This document shows, piece after piece, positions 1 to 6,362 of a DNA stretch of 11,408 bases. This DNA comes from Deltaproteobacteria bacterium RBG_13_49_15 (GTDB lineage Bacteria; Desulfobacterota; Desulfobacteria; Desulfobacterales; UBA2156), in NCBI GenBank assembly GCA_001797695.1, contig MGQD01000162.1, forward strand, positions 1 to 11,408, read 5' to 3'. The translations under genes and the position numbers were made by a program. The notes beneath the pieces were generated by a model. That model ran no database searches. It had not been told where the DNA came from and saw only the letters and a list, made by a program, of their open reading frames with translations. Position 1 is the first letter of the stretch, and each line of letters starts with the position of its first letter.

Positions 1-852
1 GGACAGGTCCTCTTTACCTATTTTCATTTTGCGGCATCGAAAGAATTGACGCACGCCATCATGGCCAGAAAATGCGTCGCGATCGCTTATGAGACTGTGG
101 AAAAGTCCAACGGATTCCTGCCGCTTTTAACGCCGATGAGCGAAGTGGCCGGCCGGATGGCGATCCAGGAAGGGGCCAAATACCTGGAAAAAACGTATGG
201 CGGTAAAGGGGTACTGCTTAGCGGCGTACCCGGGGTGAATTCGGGAACCGTGCTGGTCATCGGGGGCGGCATCGTGGGGACCAACGCCGCCAAGATGGCT
301 TGCGGGATGGGCGCCAAGGTTTATCTGTTGGACAACAATCTCGATCGGTTGCGATACCTTTCCGACGTGATGCCTAAAAATTGTTTTCCGGTTATGTCCA
401 ATCCGGCCGCCATTCGGCATTTTCTACCGGAAGCCGACCTGGTTGTCGGCGCCGTTTTGATTCCGGGAACCATGGCGCCCAAGCTCGTTACCCGGGATAT
501 GCTGGGCCTAATGAAAAAAGGATCGGTTATCGTAGATGTGGCCATCGATCAGGGGGGCTGCGTCGAAACAGCCAAGCCCACCACACACGACGATCCAATC
601 TATGAAGTGGATGGCATTATCCACTATTGTGTGGCCAATATGCCTGGAGCGGTTTCCATGACCTCCACCATTGCGTTGACCAACGCCACCCTCCCCTATG
701 CGCTGGAACTGGCGGGGAAAGGATACAAAGTCGCGGTAAGGCAAAACCCCGATTTGGCCAAAGGGGTCAACATCATCGACGGTAAGGTGACTTATAAAGG
801 GGTGGCCGAGGCTTTTGGATTGGAATACACACCCTTGGATGCGGTGCTGTAA
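1..852 (+). CDS. ald: Alanine dehydrogenase, 5'-truncated by window edge
   Basis: The enzyme oxidatively deaminates L-alanine to pyruvate and ammonia with NAD+, reversibly, in the cytoplasm. The reading frame is open from base 1, so the N-terminal part lies outside the window; 283 residues are visible. A conserved FTYFH motif is at visible residues 5-9. Adding 87 places this His at 96, the Glu of AYETVE at 118, the NAD-adenosine Asp (LLDNN) at 198 and the Asp of VAIDQGG at 270, which all match the numbering of Mycobacterium tuberculosis Ald. The full protein should therefore be about 370 aa, normal for the family. The Rossmann glycine motif GGGIVGTNAA is at visible residues 88-97. An internal TTG at 46 is not the start, because conserved residues precede it. 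The aminotransferase gene follows after 56 nt on the same strand, so an amino-group metabolism operon is plausible. Confidence 0.95.
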   Translation, partial: GQVLFTYFHFAASKELTHAIMARKCVAIAYETVEKSNGFLPLLTPMSEVAGRMAIQEGAKYLEKTYGGKGVLLSGVPGVNSGTVLVIGGGIVGTNAAKMACGMGAKVYLLDNNLDRLRYLSDVMPKNCFPVMSNPAAIRHFLPEADLVVGAVLIPGTMAPKLVTRDMLGLMKKGSVIVDVAIDQGGCVETAKPTTHDDPIYEVDGIIHYCVANMPGAVSMTSTIALTNATLPYALELAGKGYKVAVRQNPDLAKGVNIIDGKVTYKGVAEAFGLEYTPLDAVL

Positions 853-908
853 ACGATCGACCGTTTCCCGCAGGTTTTAAACACTCAATAACGTATCAGG
901 AGGAAAAA

Positions 909-2000
909 ATGGCAAAAGAACTCAAAGACTGGTTTGTGCCGTGGCTGCTCACGTCACGGGAATACAACGTCGGCATCCTGGATAAGGCTTGGGCCAGTCC
1001 CGAAAAAGGCCGGCTGATGCTCAATGAAAACCCGTTACCGCCGTCGGACAAGGTCATCAGTGCGGTGGCCAACTCCATGAAACACGGAAACTGGTATCCT
1101 GACAGCTTTCTCCGGCTGCGGACCAAGATCGGAAAAATGTACGGCTTGGGTCCAGATAACGTGGCGCTCTGCAATGGTTCATCGGAAATCATCGATGCCA
1201 TGATGCGGATTTTTCTGCAACCTGGCGATGAATTTCTGCTTTCCACTCCGACGTTTGAACTCTTTCCGCCCCGTGCCGAACTGTGCGGCGGCAAAGTGGT
1301 CCAGATTCCGGTTCGAAAGGGGGATCTTCAGTACGATGTTGACGGCATGCTCAACGCCATCAATAAGCGGACGAAGCTGATTCTGATCATTAATCCCAAC
1401 AATCCCACCGGGGTGTTTATCGATGACAAAGATCTGATCCGATTCTGCGCAACCGGTGTGCCGCTTTGCGTGGATGAAGCCTACCTGGACTATAACCCTG
1501 ACCGGCCGTCGAAAGCCCCGCTGATCAAGAAATATCCTCAGGTTTTCCTGTCGGTGACCTTTTCCAAGGCTTACGGGTTTGCAGGCATCCGCTTCGGGTT
1601 TGTGCTGGGAACCGTAGAGATGATCGCCGCCTTCAAGCGCATGTTCTTGCCTTGGAACGTCAGCGTGATGTCCGCGGCAGCGGCCGAAGCCATTCTCGAC
1701 AACCCTGAGGAAGTCAAGGCTAAGGTGGAGCACAACAACAAGTGGATGGCCGTCTTTACCGAAGAACTCAAGAATGTCGGCCTCAAACCGTATCCGGCCC
1801 ATGGGAATTATATGCTCATTGACGCCACAATGACCGGGAAGACCACAGAGGAAATCCTTGCAGCCGCCATGGACATGGAGCGGATTTTCCTGAAGAAGAT
1901 CGGCGCGATTCATGGCAAAAGCGGCTATTTCCGCGTGACACCGGGAAAGGATGAAGAAAACGAGCGCTTCCTGAAATTCATCCGGGCTTACTTCGGGTAA
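909..2000 (+). CDS. HisC-like PLP-dependent class I/II aminotransferase
   Basis: A cytoplasmic pyridoxal-phosphate aminotransferase of 363 aa, close to the usual size of histidinol-phosphate aminotransferase. Visible fold-type I landmarks are NPNNPTG at residues 162-168, DEAY starting at D189 (the Asp that binds the PLP ring nitrogen), and TFSKAYGFAGIRFGF with the Schiff-base Lys at 220 and phosphate-binding Arg at 228. A C-terminal FRVTPG holds the likely substrate-carboxylate Arg. The start ATG has a good AGGAGG 5 nt upstream (898-903). It probably forms a transcription unit with ald. The HisC family includes histidinol-phosphate, aromatic and other aminotransferases; no other his gene is nearby, so the substrate cannot be set from sequence and the symbol is left empty. 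The N-terminal 30 residues, rich in Trp and aromatics, are longer than in short HisC proteins. Confidence 0.85.
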   Translation: MAKELKDWFVPWLLTSREYNVGILDKAWASPEKGRLMLNENPLPPSDKVISAVANSMKHGNWYPDSFLRLRTKIGKMYGLGPDNVALCNGSSEIIDAMMRIFLQPGDEFLLSTPTFELFPPRAELCGGKVVQIPVRKGDLQYDVDGMLNAINKRTKLILIINPNNPTGVFIDDKDLIRFCATGVPLCVDEAYLDYNPDRPSKAPLIKKYPQVFLSVTFSKAYGFAGIRFGFVLGTVEMIAAFKRMFLPWNVSVMSAAAAEAILDNPEEVKAKVEHNNKWMAVFTEELKNVGLKPYPAHGNYMLIDATMTGKTTEEILAAAMDMERIFLKKIGAIHGKSGYFRVTPGKDEENERFLKFIRAYFG

Positions 2001-2033
2001 TTGCCGGAAAAGCAGAAATCGAAATACACTGCA

Positions 2034-2088
2034 CCCCGGCCATAAGGTCTTCTGTGTGGTCGGGGCGCCCTGTACCCCTCTATTTTTT
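2034..2088 (+). terminator. Probable intrinsic terminator after the ald-aminotransferase unit
   Basis: The arms 2034-2042 (CCCCGGCCA) and 2057-2065 (TGGTCGGGG) pair over 9 bp with one G-U pair and a 14-nt loop. A T6 run follows at 2083-2088. The run is 17 nt beyond this stem, which is far for a classical terminator. An alternative small stem, GGGG 2062-2065 with CCCC 2075-2078, would put the run only 4 nt away. Termination here is plausible because the next gene appears to have its own promoter. Confidence 0.45.
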
Positions 2089-2115
2089 CCTAAAATGTTT
2101 AACTGTTTTTGGTAA

Positions 2116-2151
2116 AAACCGTTTTGCGAAGCCTTCGCGCAGAAGCGGTTT
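2116..2151 (+). repeat. Nested inverted repeat (stem-loop) upstream of the ykgJ-like gene
   Basis: An outer stem, AAACCG at 2116-2121 with CGGTTT at 2146-2151, encloses an inner hairpin, GCGAA at 2126-2130 with TTCGC at 2134-2138. It lies between the putative terminator and the putative promoter of the next gene. It is not followed by a T run. It could be a regulator binding site or a transcript-end structure; nothing in the sequence decides this. Confidence 0.35.
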
Positions 2152-2167
2152 AAAGGAAAGACACGAT

Positions 2168-2194
2168 TTGACATCGGTTTTTGGCTCCGATAAG
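2168..2194 (+). promoter_or_regulatory. Candidate weak promoter for the ykgJ-like gene
   Basis: A consensus -35 hexamer TTGACA at 2168-2173 is followed after 15 nt by GATAAG at 2189-2194, which matches the -10 consensus at four positions. The spacer is short, so the promoter would be weak or need help. It lies about 55 nt ahead of the start codon. Confidence 0.3.
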
Positions 2195-2253
2195 AGAGAA
2201 AAGGGATTCATTTTAAGCGACGAACCCGAGAAAAACGAGAAAGGAAGCAGTCG

Positions 2254-3015
2254 GTGGATTTTCCGAAAACAACCCAGGGGATTGTTCCCGTCAAAATCGG
2301 AATGAGCAGCCGGTTTCAGTTTGACTGCCACAAAGGGGTTCGCTGTTTTACCAAGTGCTGCCGGGGAATCGGCATTACCTTGACCCCATATGATATTATT
2401 CGCCTCAAGAAGCGTCTCGGGCTCTCCTCTGATGAATTTTTGACCATTTATGCCGAGCCCCATCTTCTGGAAAAAACCGACCTTCCGGTCGTTACCCTGA
2501 AGCTTTTGGATGATGATGAGAAATCATGCCCTTTTGTAAAAGCAGACGGGTGCATCATCTATCAGGATCGGCCGACCACCTGCCGCTATTATCCGTTGGG
2601 GGTGGCTAGTCTCATGCACAAAGAAGGGGCGGACGAGGAAGGCTTTTTTTTCTTTGTCAATGAAGATCACTGCCTTGGATTTGAAGAGAAAAAGGAATGG
2701 ACGGTCAGCGAGTGGCGGGGGAATCAGGGGGTGGACATCCACGATGATATCAATGCCGAATGGACGGACCTGGTTGTTCGCAAACGCTCCTTTCCGCCCA
2801 ACATCAAATTGACCGAGCAGGCCAAGAGGCTGTTCTTCATGGTCAGTTACAATATCGATAAATTCAGGGAGTTTGTTTTCGAAAGCACGTTTCTCACCCG
2901 CTATCCGGCAGATCCTGAAACCGTTGAGAAGATCCGAACCGATGATATTGCACTGCTGCGATTCGGGATCAAATGGTTGAAAGAGGTTCTTTTTAAAAGC
3001 ACTTTTCCTCAATAA
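2254..3015 (+). CDS. YkgJ-family (CxxCxxCC) cysteine-cluster protein
   Basis: A cytoplasmic protein of 253 aa related to the YkgJ/UPF0153 family, thought to bind zinc or an iron-sulfur cluster through conserved cysteines; the biochemical role of the family is not established. Cysteines at 25, 31, 35 and 36 form C-x5-C-x3-CC, a looser spacing than the canonical CxxCxxCC. Further cysteines at 92, 100 and 110, in CPFVKADGC and DRPTTCRYYPLG, are typical of the family, and C140 follows in DHCLGF. The GTG start at 2254 is preferred because AAGGAAG (2241-2247) lies 6 nt upstream. An ATG at 2302 (residue 17) would still keep every cysteine. No signal peptide or membrane segment is seen. The C-terminal 100 residues are charged and helical in character, without a recognisable domain. 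The last 7 nt overlap the 3' end of the opposite dapA-like gene. Confidence 0.8.
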   Translation: MDFPKTTQGIVPVKIGMSSRFQFDCHKGVRCFTKCCRGIGITLTPYDIIRLKKRLGLSSDEFLTIYAEPHLLEKTDLPVVTLKLLDDDEKSCPFVKADGCIIYQDRPTTCRYYPLGVASLMHKEGADEEGFFFFVNEDHCLGFEEKKEWTVSEWRGNQGVDIHDDINAEWTDLVVRKRSFPPNIKLTEQAKRLFFMVSYNIDKFREFVFESTFLTRYPADPETVEKIRTDDIALLRFGIKWLKEVLFKSTFPQ

Positions 3016-4043
3016 CCGCCGTAGGCCAGATCTTCCCAGCAGGAAGGGGTGTTCAACCGGCTGTTGATATCGACTCCAAAGAAACGCTCAATCGGGGCAA
3101 AAATCTCCGGGTGATTCGACTGAACGCGCCTAGCCGCTTCTAAAACGATATTCAACCCGTTTTTCGTCATCTTTCCCAGCGGTCTCCGACAGCCGCCGGA
3201 GGGCATTCCGAGAATCGACATCAAGGTTTTTATCGCCAGCGGATTTCTTGCCCTGCAGACCACTTCACCCCAGTATGTTTTTTCTTTTGTTTTTACGGTC
3301 ACCAGTTTGAAAAGAGGTTCCAGTTTTTTGGCCAAGACCCCGGCCTCGTCTTGTTTTCCTTCCCTGAGAAGGCGAACCATATCGACTAATGCCCCGGGGG
3401 CCACATTCGAAGCCACGGATATGACACCGGCTGCTTTTATATGAGGGTTTACCATCATCTCATAGGTCATCCCGTCATCCCCTGATAAAATGGTAAAATC
3501 GGGCCCGCAGCATGTTCTGGTCCGCTTCATGTTTTCCAAATCGGCGGTGGCTTCTTTCACGGTTTTAACATTCTGAAATTCCTTATAAAGAAGGGCAAGG
3601 TCCTCGGGAAAAAGCTGAGCGCCGGTGCGTCCTGGAATGACATAAGGGATGACATCCACACCCGGAAACGTTTTCGCCACCGGCGCCACATATTCTTTGC
3701 GAATTTCAAGTGAGCTCGGGCCGTTGTAATAAGGGTCAACCAGGAGCAACGCTTTTGCCCCGGAATGAACCGCGTGCTCGGAGGCGGAAAGGGTTTCTGT
3801 GGTATTATTGCTTCCGGTTCCGGCGATGCAAAGGCATTTCTTTTTTGTGATTTCCGCTATGGTTTCAATAACATGATTATGCTCGTCCCAGCTCAGGGTC
3901 GGGCTTTCTCCCGTTGTTCCAACCGCGAGAATTCCGGAAATGCCGTTTTCGATCTGAAAGTCGCATAACTCCCGAAGCCCATCCCCATCCACGTTTCCTT
4001 TTGAATAGGGTGTAACAAGCGCCGTAAAACATCCTTTAATCAT
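3009..4043 (-). CDS. dapA: 4-hydroxy-tetrahydrodipicolinate synthase-family lyase with C-terminal extension
   Basis: A class I aldolase-type TIM-barrel enzyme. DapA condenses pyruvate and aspartate semialdehyde in the lysine/diaminopimelate pathway, in the cytoplasm. With E. coli DapA as guide, the catalytic set is intact: GTTGE at 42-46, Tyr106 in PYYN, Tyr134 and Arg139 in PYVIPGRTG, and the Schiff-base Lys163 in VKEAT. The motif YNVP is changed to YVIP. The protein is 344 aa, about 50 longer than typical DapA; the surplus is a C-terminal tail after about residue 290. The ATG at 4043 is chosen because it begins at the conserved GCFTALVTP segment and has AAGGGGG just upstream (4047-4053). 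An upstream in-frame ATG at 4103 would add 20 residues foreign to the family. Related N-acetylneuraminate lyase-like paralogues share this fold, so the substrate is likely but not proven. Confidence 0.82.
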   Translation of the reverse strand: MIKGCFTALVTPYSKGNVDGDGLRELCDFQIENGISGILAVGTTGESPTLSWDEHNHVIETIAEITKKKCLCIAGTGSNNTTETLSASEHAVHSGAKALLLVDPYYNGPSSLEIRKEYVAPVAKTFPGVDVIPYVIPGRTGAQLFPEDLALLYKEFQNVKTVKEATADLENMKRTRTCCGPDFTILSGDDGMTYEMMVNPHIKAAGVISVASNVAPGALVDMVRLLREGKQDEAGVLAKKLEPLFKLVTVKTKEKTYWGEVVCRARNPLAIKTLMSILGMPSGGCRRPLGKMTKNGLNIVLEAARRVQSNHPEIFAPIERFFGVDINSRLNTPSCWEDLAYGGY

Positions 4044-4114
4044 AATGCCCCCTTGCCAGGGAAAAATGGATTGAGTCAAACAGATAGCGGAATAATTCGC
4101 CAAAGCTAAAAAAA

Positions 4115-4141
4115 ATTAAAGAAATGGAGACATTATGTCAA
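4115..4141 (-). promoter_or_regulatory. Candidate promoter for dapA
   Basis: On the minus strand, TTGACA (4141-4136) is followed after 15 nt by TTTAAT (4120-4115), which matches five of six -10 positions. Transcription would start near 4108 and give a leader of about 65 nt. The spacer is 2 nt short of optimal. It is arranged back to back with the candidate TPR-gene promoter. Confidence 0.4.
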
Positions 4142-4173
4142 GAAAAAAGATGGTTGAAAAGGCTCCTTTTCAC

Positions 4174-4201
4174 TTGACAACCCTTATGCTATGCCCATAC
4201 T
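4174..4201 (+). promoter_or_regulatory. Candidate promoter for the TPR gene
   Basis: TTGACA at 4174-4179 is followed after 16 nt by CATACT at 4196-4201 (four of six -10 positions). The expected start is near 4208, giving a leader of about 88 nt. The -35 hexamer lies 32 nt from the divergent dapA -35. Confidence 0.42.
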
Positions 4202-4204
4202 AAT

Positions 4205-4227
4205 CTGACCGCTGACCGCCCGGTCGG
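4205..4227 (+). promoter_or_regulatory. Candidate operator: GACCG-CC-CGGTC palindrome with a half-site duplication
   Basis: A perfect 5-bp inverted repeat, GACCG (4214-4218) and CGGTC (4221-4225), sits where transcription of the TPR gene would begin. The heptamer CTGACCG occurs twice in tandem just before it (4205-4211 and 4212-4218). Repeats of this shape are common TetR-family operators, but no regulator gene is in the window, so the assignment is inference. Confidence 0.3.
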
Positions 4228-4295
4228 ACGTATTTGAGTTTTAAACCTATGGACTGGACCGGGATATTAAACCGGATTCTAAAAAAGACGCTGAA

Positions 4296-4913
4296 ATGGA
4301 AAAACCAAAAAACATCGAAGAATTTATCGCCCGTCAAAGAGCCGCCATTGCCGCGAATGAGGAATGCGGAACATCCCATTATAACCTTGCCGTGGGATTA
4401 TTGGGCTTAAAACAATATGAAGAAGCCGAAAAAGAGTTTCTGGAAGCGATCAATTGCAGTCCCAACCTGGCGGAAGCCTATGTGCAACTTGGAGGGATCA
4501 GCCTTCAGAAAGGGGATTTGGACGGCTGTCTTCACTATAACAGTCAGGCGGTCAAATCCCGGGCGGGATTTGCAGAAGGTTATGGGAATATCGGTTTTGT
4601 CCATCTGCAGAAAGGGGAGGTGGAAAAGGCGATTGCCGCTCTTGAAAAGGCGGTCAGATGGAATCCGAAATTTCTTCAGGCCCTAACCACCCTGGCAAAC
4701 GCTTATTTGATGTCCGGAAGGGTTGACGACGCCATCGAAGCCAATATTAAAGCCCTCGAGATCGAACCGAATTTTGCAGTTGCTCACAATAATCTGGCCA
4801 TTGCGTATCTTGAAAAAGGGCTTTTCGAACCGGCAAAGAAGCACTCCCAGAAGGCCTCTGAGCTGGGGTATGAAGTCGCTCCGGAAATCCAAAAAAACCT
4901 AAACGAACATTGA
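4296..4913 (+). CDS. Tetratricopeptide-repeat protein
   Basis: A soluble 205-aa protein made almost entirely of TPRs, helical pairs that usually serve as protein-binding scaffolds. Five 34-residue units can be read at about 25-58, 59-92, 93-126, 127-160 and 161-194. They carry the typical pattern of G/A at positions 8 and 20 and P near 32, for example YNLAVGLLGL, NLAEAYVQLG, FLQALTTLANAY and FAVAHNNLAIAY. No signal peptide, membrane helix or enzymatic domain is seen, so it is expected in the cytoplasm. The start ATG at 4296 has no strong Shine-Dalgarno. The frame upstream is open back to a TAA at 4242 but offers no ATG, GTG or TTG. It is followed after 33 nt by the 395-aa gene on the same strand and probably shares its transcript. 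The binding partner is unknown; the position upstream of dsrAB is suggestive only. Confidence 0.85.
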   Translation: MEKPKNIEEFIARQRAAIAANEECGTSHYNLAVGLLGLKQYEEAEKEFLEAINCSPNLAEAYVQLGGISLQKGDLDGCLHYNSQAVKSRAGFAEGYGNIGFVHLQKGEVEKAIAALEKAVRWNPKFLQALTTLANAYLMSGRVDDAIEANIKALEIEPNFAVAHNNLAIAYLEKGLFEPAKKHSQKASELGYEVAPEIQKNLNEH

Positions 4914-4946
4914 AGATGATCCGGGATCAACGAAAGCAATGCCGGC

Positions 4947-6134
4947 ATGGCTGCTTCCCCTCGATTCGAATATTTCCTGTACCGAAAAGAGCGTCCGATT
5001 GAAGAAGGAACTTGGAACTGGGACGCCCCTTTTCCGGGGAAAAACCCCCCGGCCCCTGGCGAACCCCTCAGCAATGACCCGCCCGACGTTCGGATAGGCG
5101 ATTATTTTACCGGAGCTCGAGCTTTTTTAGAGAAGAACCGATTTAATCTTCTCACTCAATCCGCATCCAAGCTGGCCGGATTCCCGATTGCGTTCAATCA
5201 AATCCGAACCATTCGCATCCGCCTTCAAAAACATGGGGAATTCTACCACCCGGCAAGGGTAGATGTAATGGGAGATGGTTTTGATGTAGCGTTTGTTCTC
5301 AATATCGCTCTCTCCGATAGGGGAGCTGAATGGATAGAGAGGGAATACCGCCTTTTAAAAATGCTCACCCGTCGATATCCCTCCTCCTATCTTCCCGAGG
5401 TTTTTGGTATCGGCTCGCACGCATTTTACGGAAAAAAGGTGAGAATGTTTCTCGGTGAATGGATGGAAGGATTTCACGAGTTTCACCATGTCCCGGACCG
5501 GTCCGGAAAAGGAACCCGGATAGAGGTTTGGGGCGAAGAGGGGCCCCCTTTTTTGCTTTCATCCTTCCAGGAGCAAGAGCTTTACCGCCAGATTTCTCAT
5601 ATCCTCACATTTTATTATGATATCCCTTCGTTTAAACAGATCTATCCGTGGCATCATGCGGCAGGCGATTTTGTGGTCAGGATGGATGGCGGAGATCTTT
5701 ACGTTAAATTGATTAGCGTTCGAGGATATGCCCCCATGTTTCGAAAAGCCCCTTCTTTCAAGTCCGCAAAAGACGCCAGGAGCTTTATCCTTCATGCAAT
5801 CTTGTTGTTTTTTTTAGACCTTTCCATCCGGATCCGGATCGATCGCATTGGAGGCGTAGGAAAAATGATCTGGGCTGATGAGACCTCTTTGCAGGGGCTC
5901 GTAAACGGTTTTTTTGCCGGATTGACGATGAAACCGCCCGTCAACGGATTTCCGGCGCCCATTTACGACTGTTTTAATGCCTATCTGGCGTCATGCCGGA
6001 AAGAGGATCTTGATGAGCTGTTGATGGGAATTGCAAACCGGCATCTTCCCCGGAAGGAAGAGTCCGAACTCATCTTGCCCCGCCTGAAATGGCATAGCAA
6101 AACGCTTTATGCCGCCATCCGGCAACACCTCTAA
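4947..6134 (+). CDS. Uncharacterised 395-aa protein, possibly a degenerate kinase-like fold
   Basis: Function not recognised. The protein is soluble in appearance: no signal peptide, with one hydrophobic stretch at about 280-292 that is too short for a clear membrane helix. The order of motifs recalls the protein kinase/aminoglycoside phosphotransferase fold. There is a strand FVLNIAL (116-122), a Glu-rich helix EREYRLLKML (131-140), YLPEVFGIG (148-156), a hinge-like MFLGEWMEGFHEFH (167-180), then HHAAGDFVV (236-244) and DLYVKLISV (250-258), reminiscent of HPGNxLV and VKLIDFG. The expected catalytic Lys, catalytic Asp and DFG Asp are not evident (Asn119, no HxD, Ser257), so it would be a pseudokinase if the resemblance is real. 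The start ATG 4947 lacks an SD; translation may be coupled to the TPR gene. It ends 228 nt before dsrA. Confidence 0.7.
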   Translation: MAASPRFEYFLYRKERPIEEGTWNWDAPFPGKNPPAPGEPLSNDPPDVRIGDYFTGARAFLEKNRFNLLTQSASKLAGFPIAFNQIRTIRIRLQKHGEFYHPARVDVMGDGFDVAFVLNIALSDRGAEWIEREYRLLKMLTRRYPSSYLPEVFGIGSHAFYGKKVRMFLGEWMEGFHEFHHVPDRSGKGTRIEVWGEEGPPFLLSSFQEQELYRQISHILTFYYDIPSFKQIYPWHHAAGDFVVRMDGGDLYVKLISVRGYAPMFRKAPSFKSAKDARSFILHAILLFFLDLSIRIRIDRIGGVGKMIWADETSLQGLVNGFFAGLTMKPPVNGFPAPIYDCFNAYLASCRKEDLDELLMGIANRHLPRKEESELILPRLKWHSKTLYAAIRQHL

Positions 6135-6161
6135 CTGATTAGAAAAGAGAACGCTTTTTTA

Positions 6162-6190
6162 TTGACACGTCATAAGATTGATTTTATAGT
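6162..6190 (+). promoter_or_regulatory. dsrABD-N promoter, sigma70 type
   Basis: TTGACA at 6162-6167 is a perfect -35 hexamer. After exactly 17 nt comes TATAGT at 6185-6190, five of six -10 positions. The predicted start is near 6197, leaving a leader of about 166 nt before dsrA. This is the best promoter in the window and suits the high expression expected of sulfite reductase. Confidence 0.75.
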
Positions 6191-6202
6191 CTCACCTTTA
6201 CA

Positions 6203-6219
6203 TGATAGCATTTCTATCA
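6203..6219 (+). promoter_or_regulatory. Inverted repeat TGATAG-N5-CTATCA at the start of the dsr transcript
   Basis: The 6-bp arms 6203-6208 and 6214-6219 are perfectly complementary around the loop CATTT. The repeat begins about 6 nt after the predicted transcription start, so it can act as a DNA operator or as a 5'-terminal RNA hairpin. It does not resemble the Rex or HcpR consensus sites known from sulfate reducers. Confidence 0.35.
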
Positions 6220-6233
6220 CCATAAAAAAATCG

Positions 6234-6258
6234 TTTAGAATAACCGTAACGGTCTAAA
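6234..6258 (+). promoter_or_regulatory. Second inverted repeat in the dsr leader
   Basis: TTTAGA (6234-6239) can pair with TCTAAA (6253-6258). Between them ACCGT-A-ACGGT (6243-6253) is a perfect 11-nt palindrome that competes with the outer stem. Either a DNA-binding site or alternative RNA folds are possible; nothing decides between them. Confidence 0.28.
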
Positions 6259-6279
6259 TATGAAAAAAACCAATTGAGG

Positions 6280-6287
6280 GGAGGTGA
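6280..6287 (+). promoter_or_regulatory. Orphan perfect Shine-Dalgarno in the dsrA leader, with mini-ORFs behind it
   Basis: GGAGGTGA is an 8-nt exact complement of the 16S rRNA 3' end, yet the next real gene starts 75 nt later with its own GGAGG (6351-6355). An ATT at 6290, at ideal spacing, opens a 10-codon frame ending at TGA 6320-6322. That TGA overlaps, as ATGA, an ATG at 6319 of a 7-codon frame ending at TAA 6340-6342. ATT is a very rare start codon. The site could instead simply bind ribosomes and protect the leader, as STAB-SD elements do in Bacillus cry3A mRNA. Confidence 0.4.
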
Positions 6288-6362
6288 CCATTTTAAATTT
6301 AGGAAAGCGGTTGCTTAAATGAGCGATCATCTGGCAATTTAAATCAGAATGGAGGTAAAACA

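Noticed and set aside
1179..2174. Long minus-strand open frame (331 aa) opposite the aminotransferase gene
   Set aside because: It is antisense to a gene with clear family motifs, has atypical composition (rich in His, Arg and Gly) and no recognisable domain; a shadow frame.
2054..2305. 83-aa plus-strand open frame between the aminotransferase and ykgJ-like genes
   Set aside because: It runs through the terminator and stem-loop and overlaps the ykgJ-like start in another frame; composition is not protein-like and no SD is seen.
4044..4103. Upstream in-frame start (ATG at 4103) for the dapA-like gene
   Set aside because: It would add 20 residues outside the family and begin upstream of the -10 to RBS region; the ATG at 4043 has a good SD and the family N-terminus.
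6143..6160. AAAAG/CTTTT stem with T6 after the 395-aa gene as a terminator
   Set aside because: The 5-bp stem is almost all A-T and too weak; the T run more likely just borders the dsr -35 hexamer.
6135..6362. Rex (TTGTGA-N6-TCACAA) or HcpR-type sites upstream of dsrA
   Set aside because: No matching palindrome was found in this stretch by eye.
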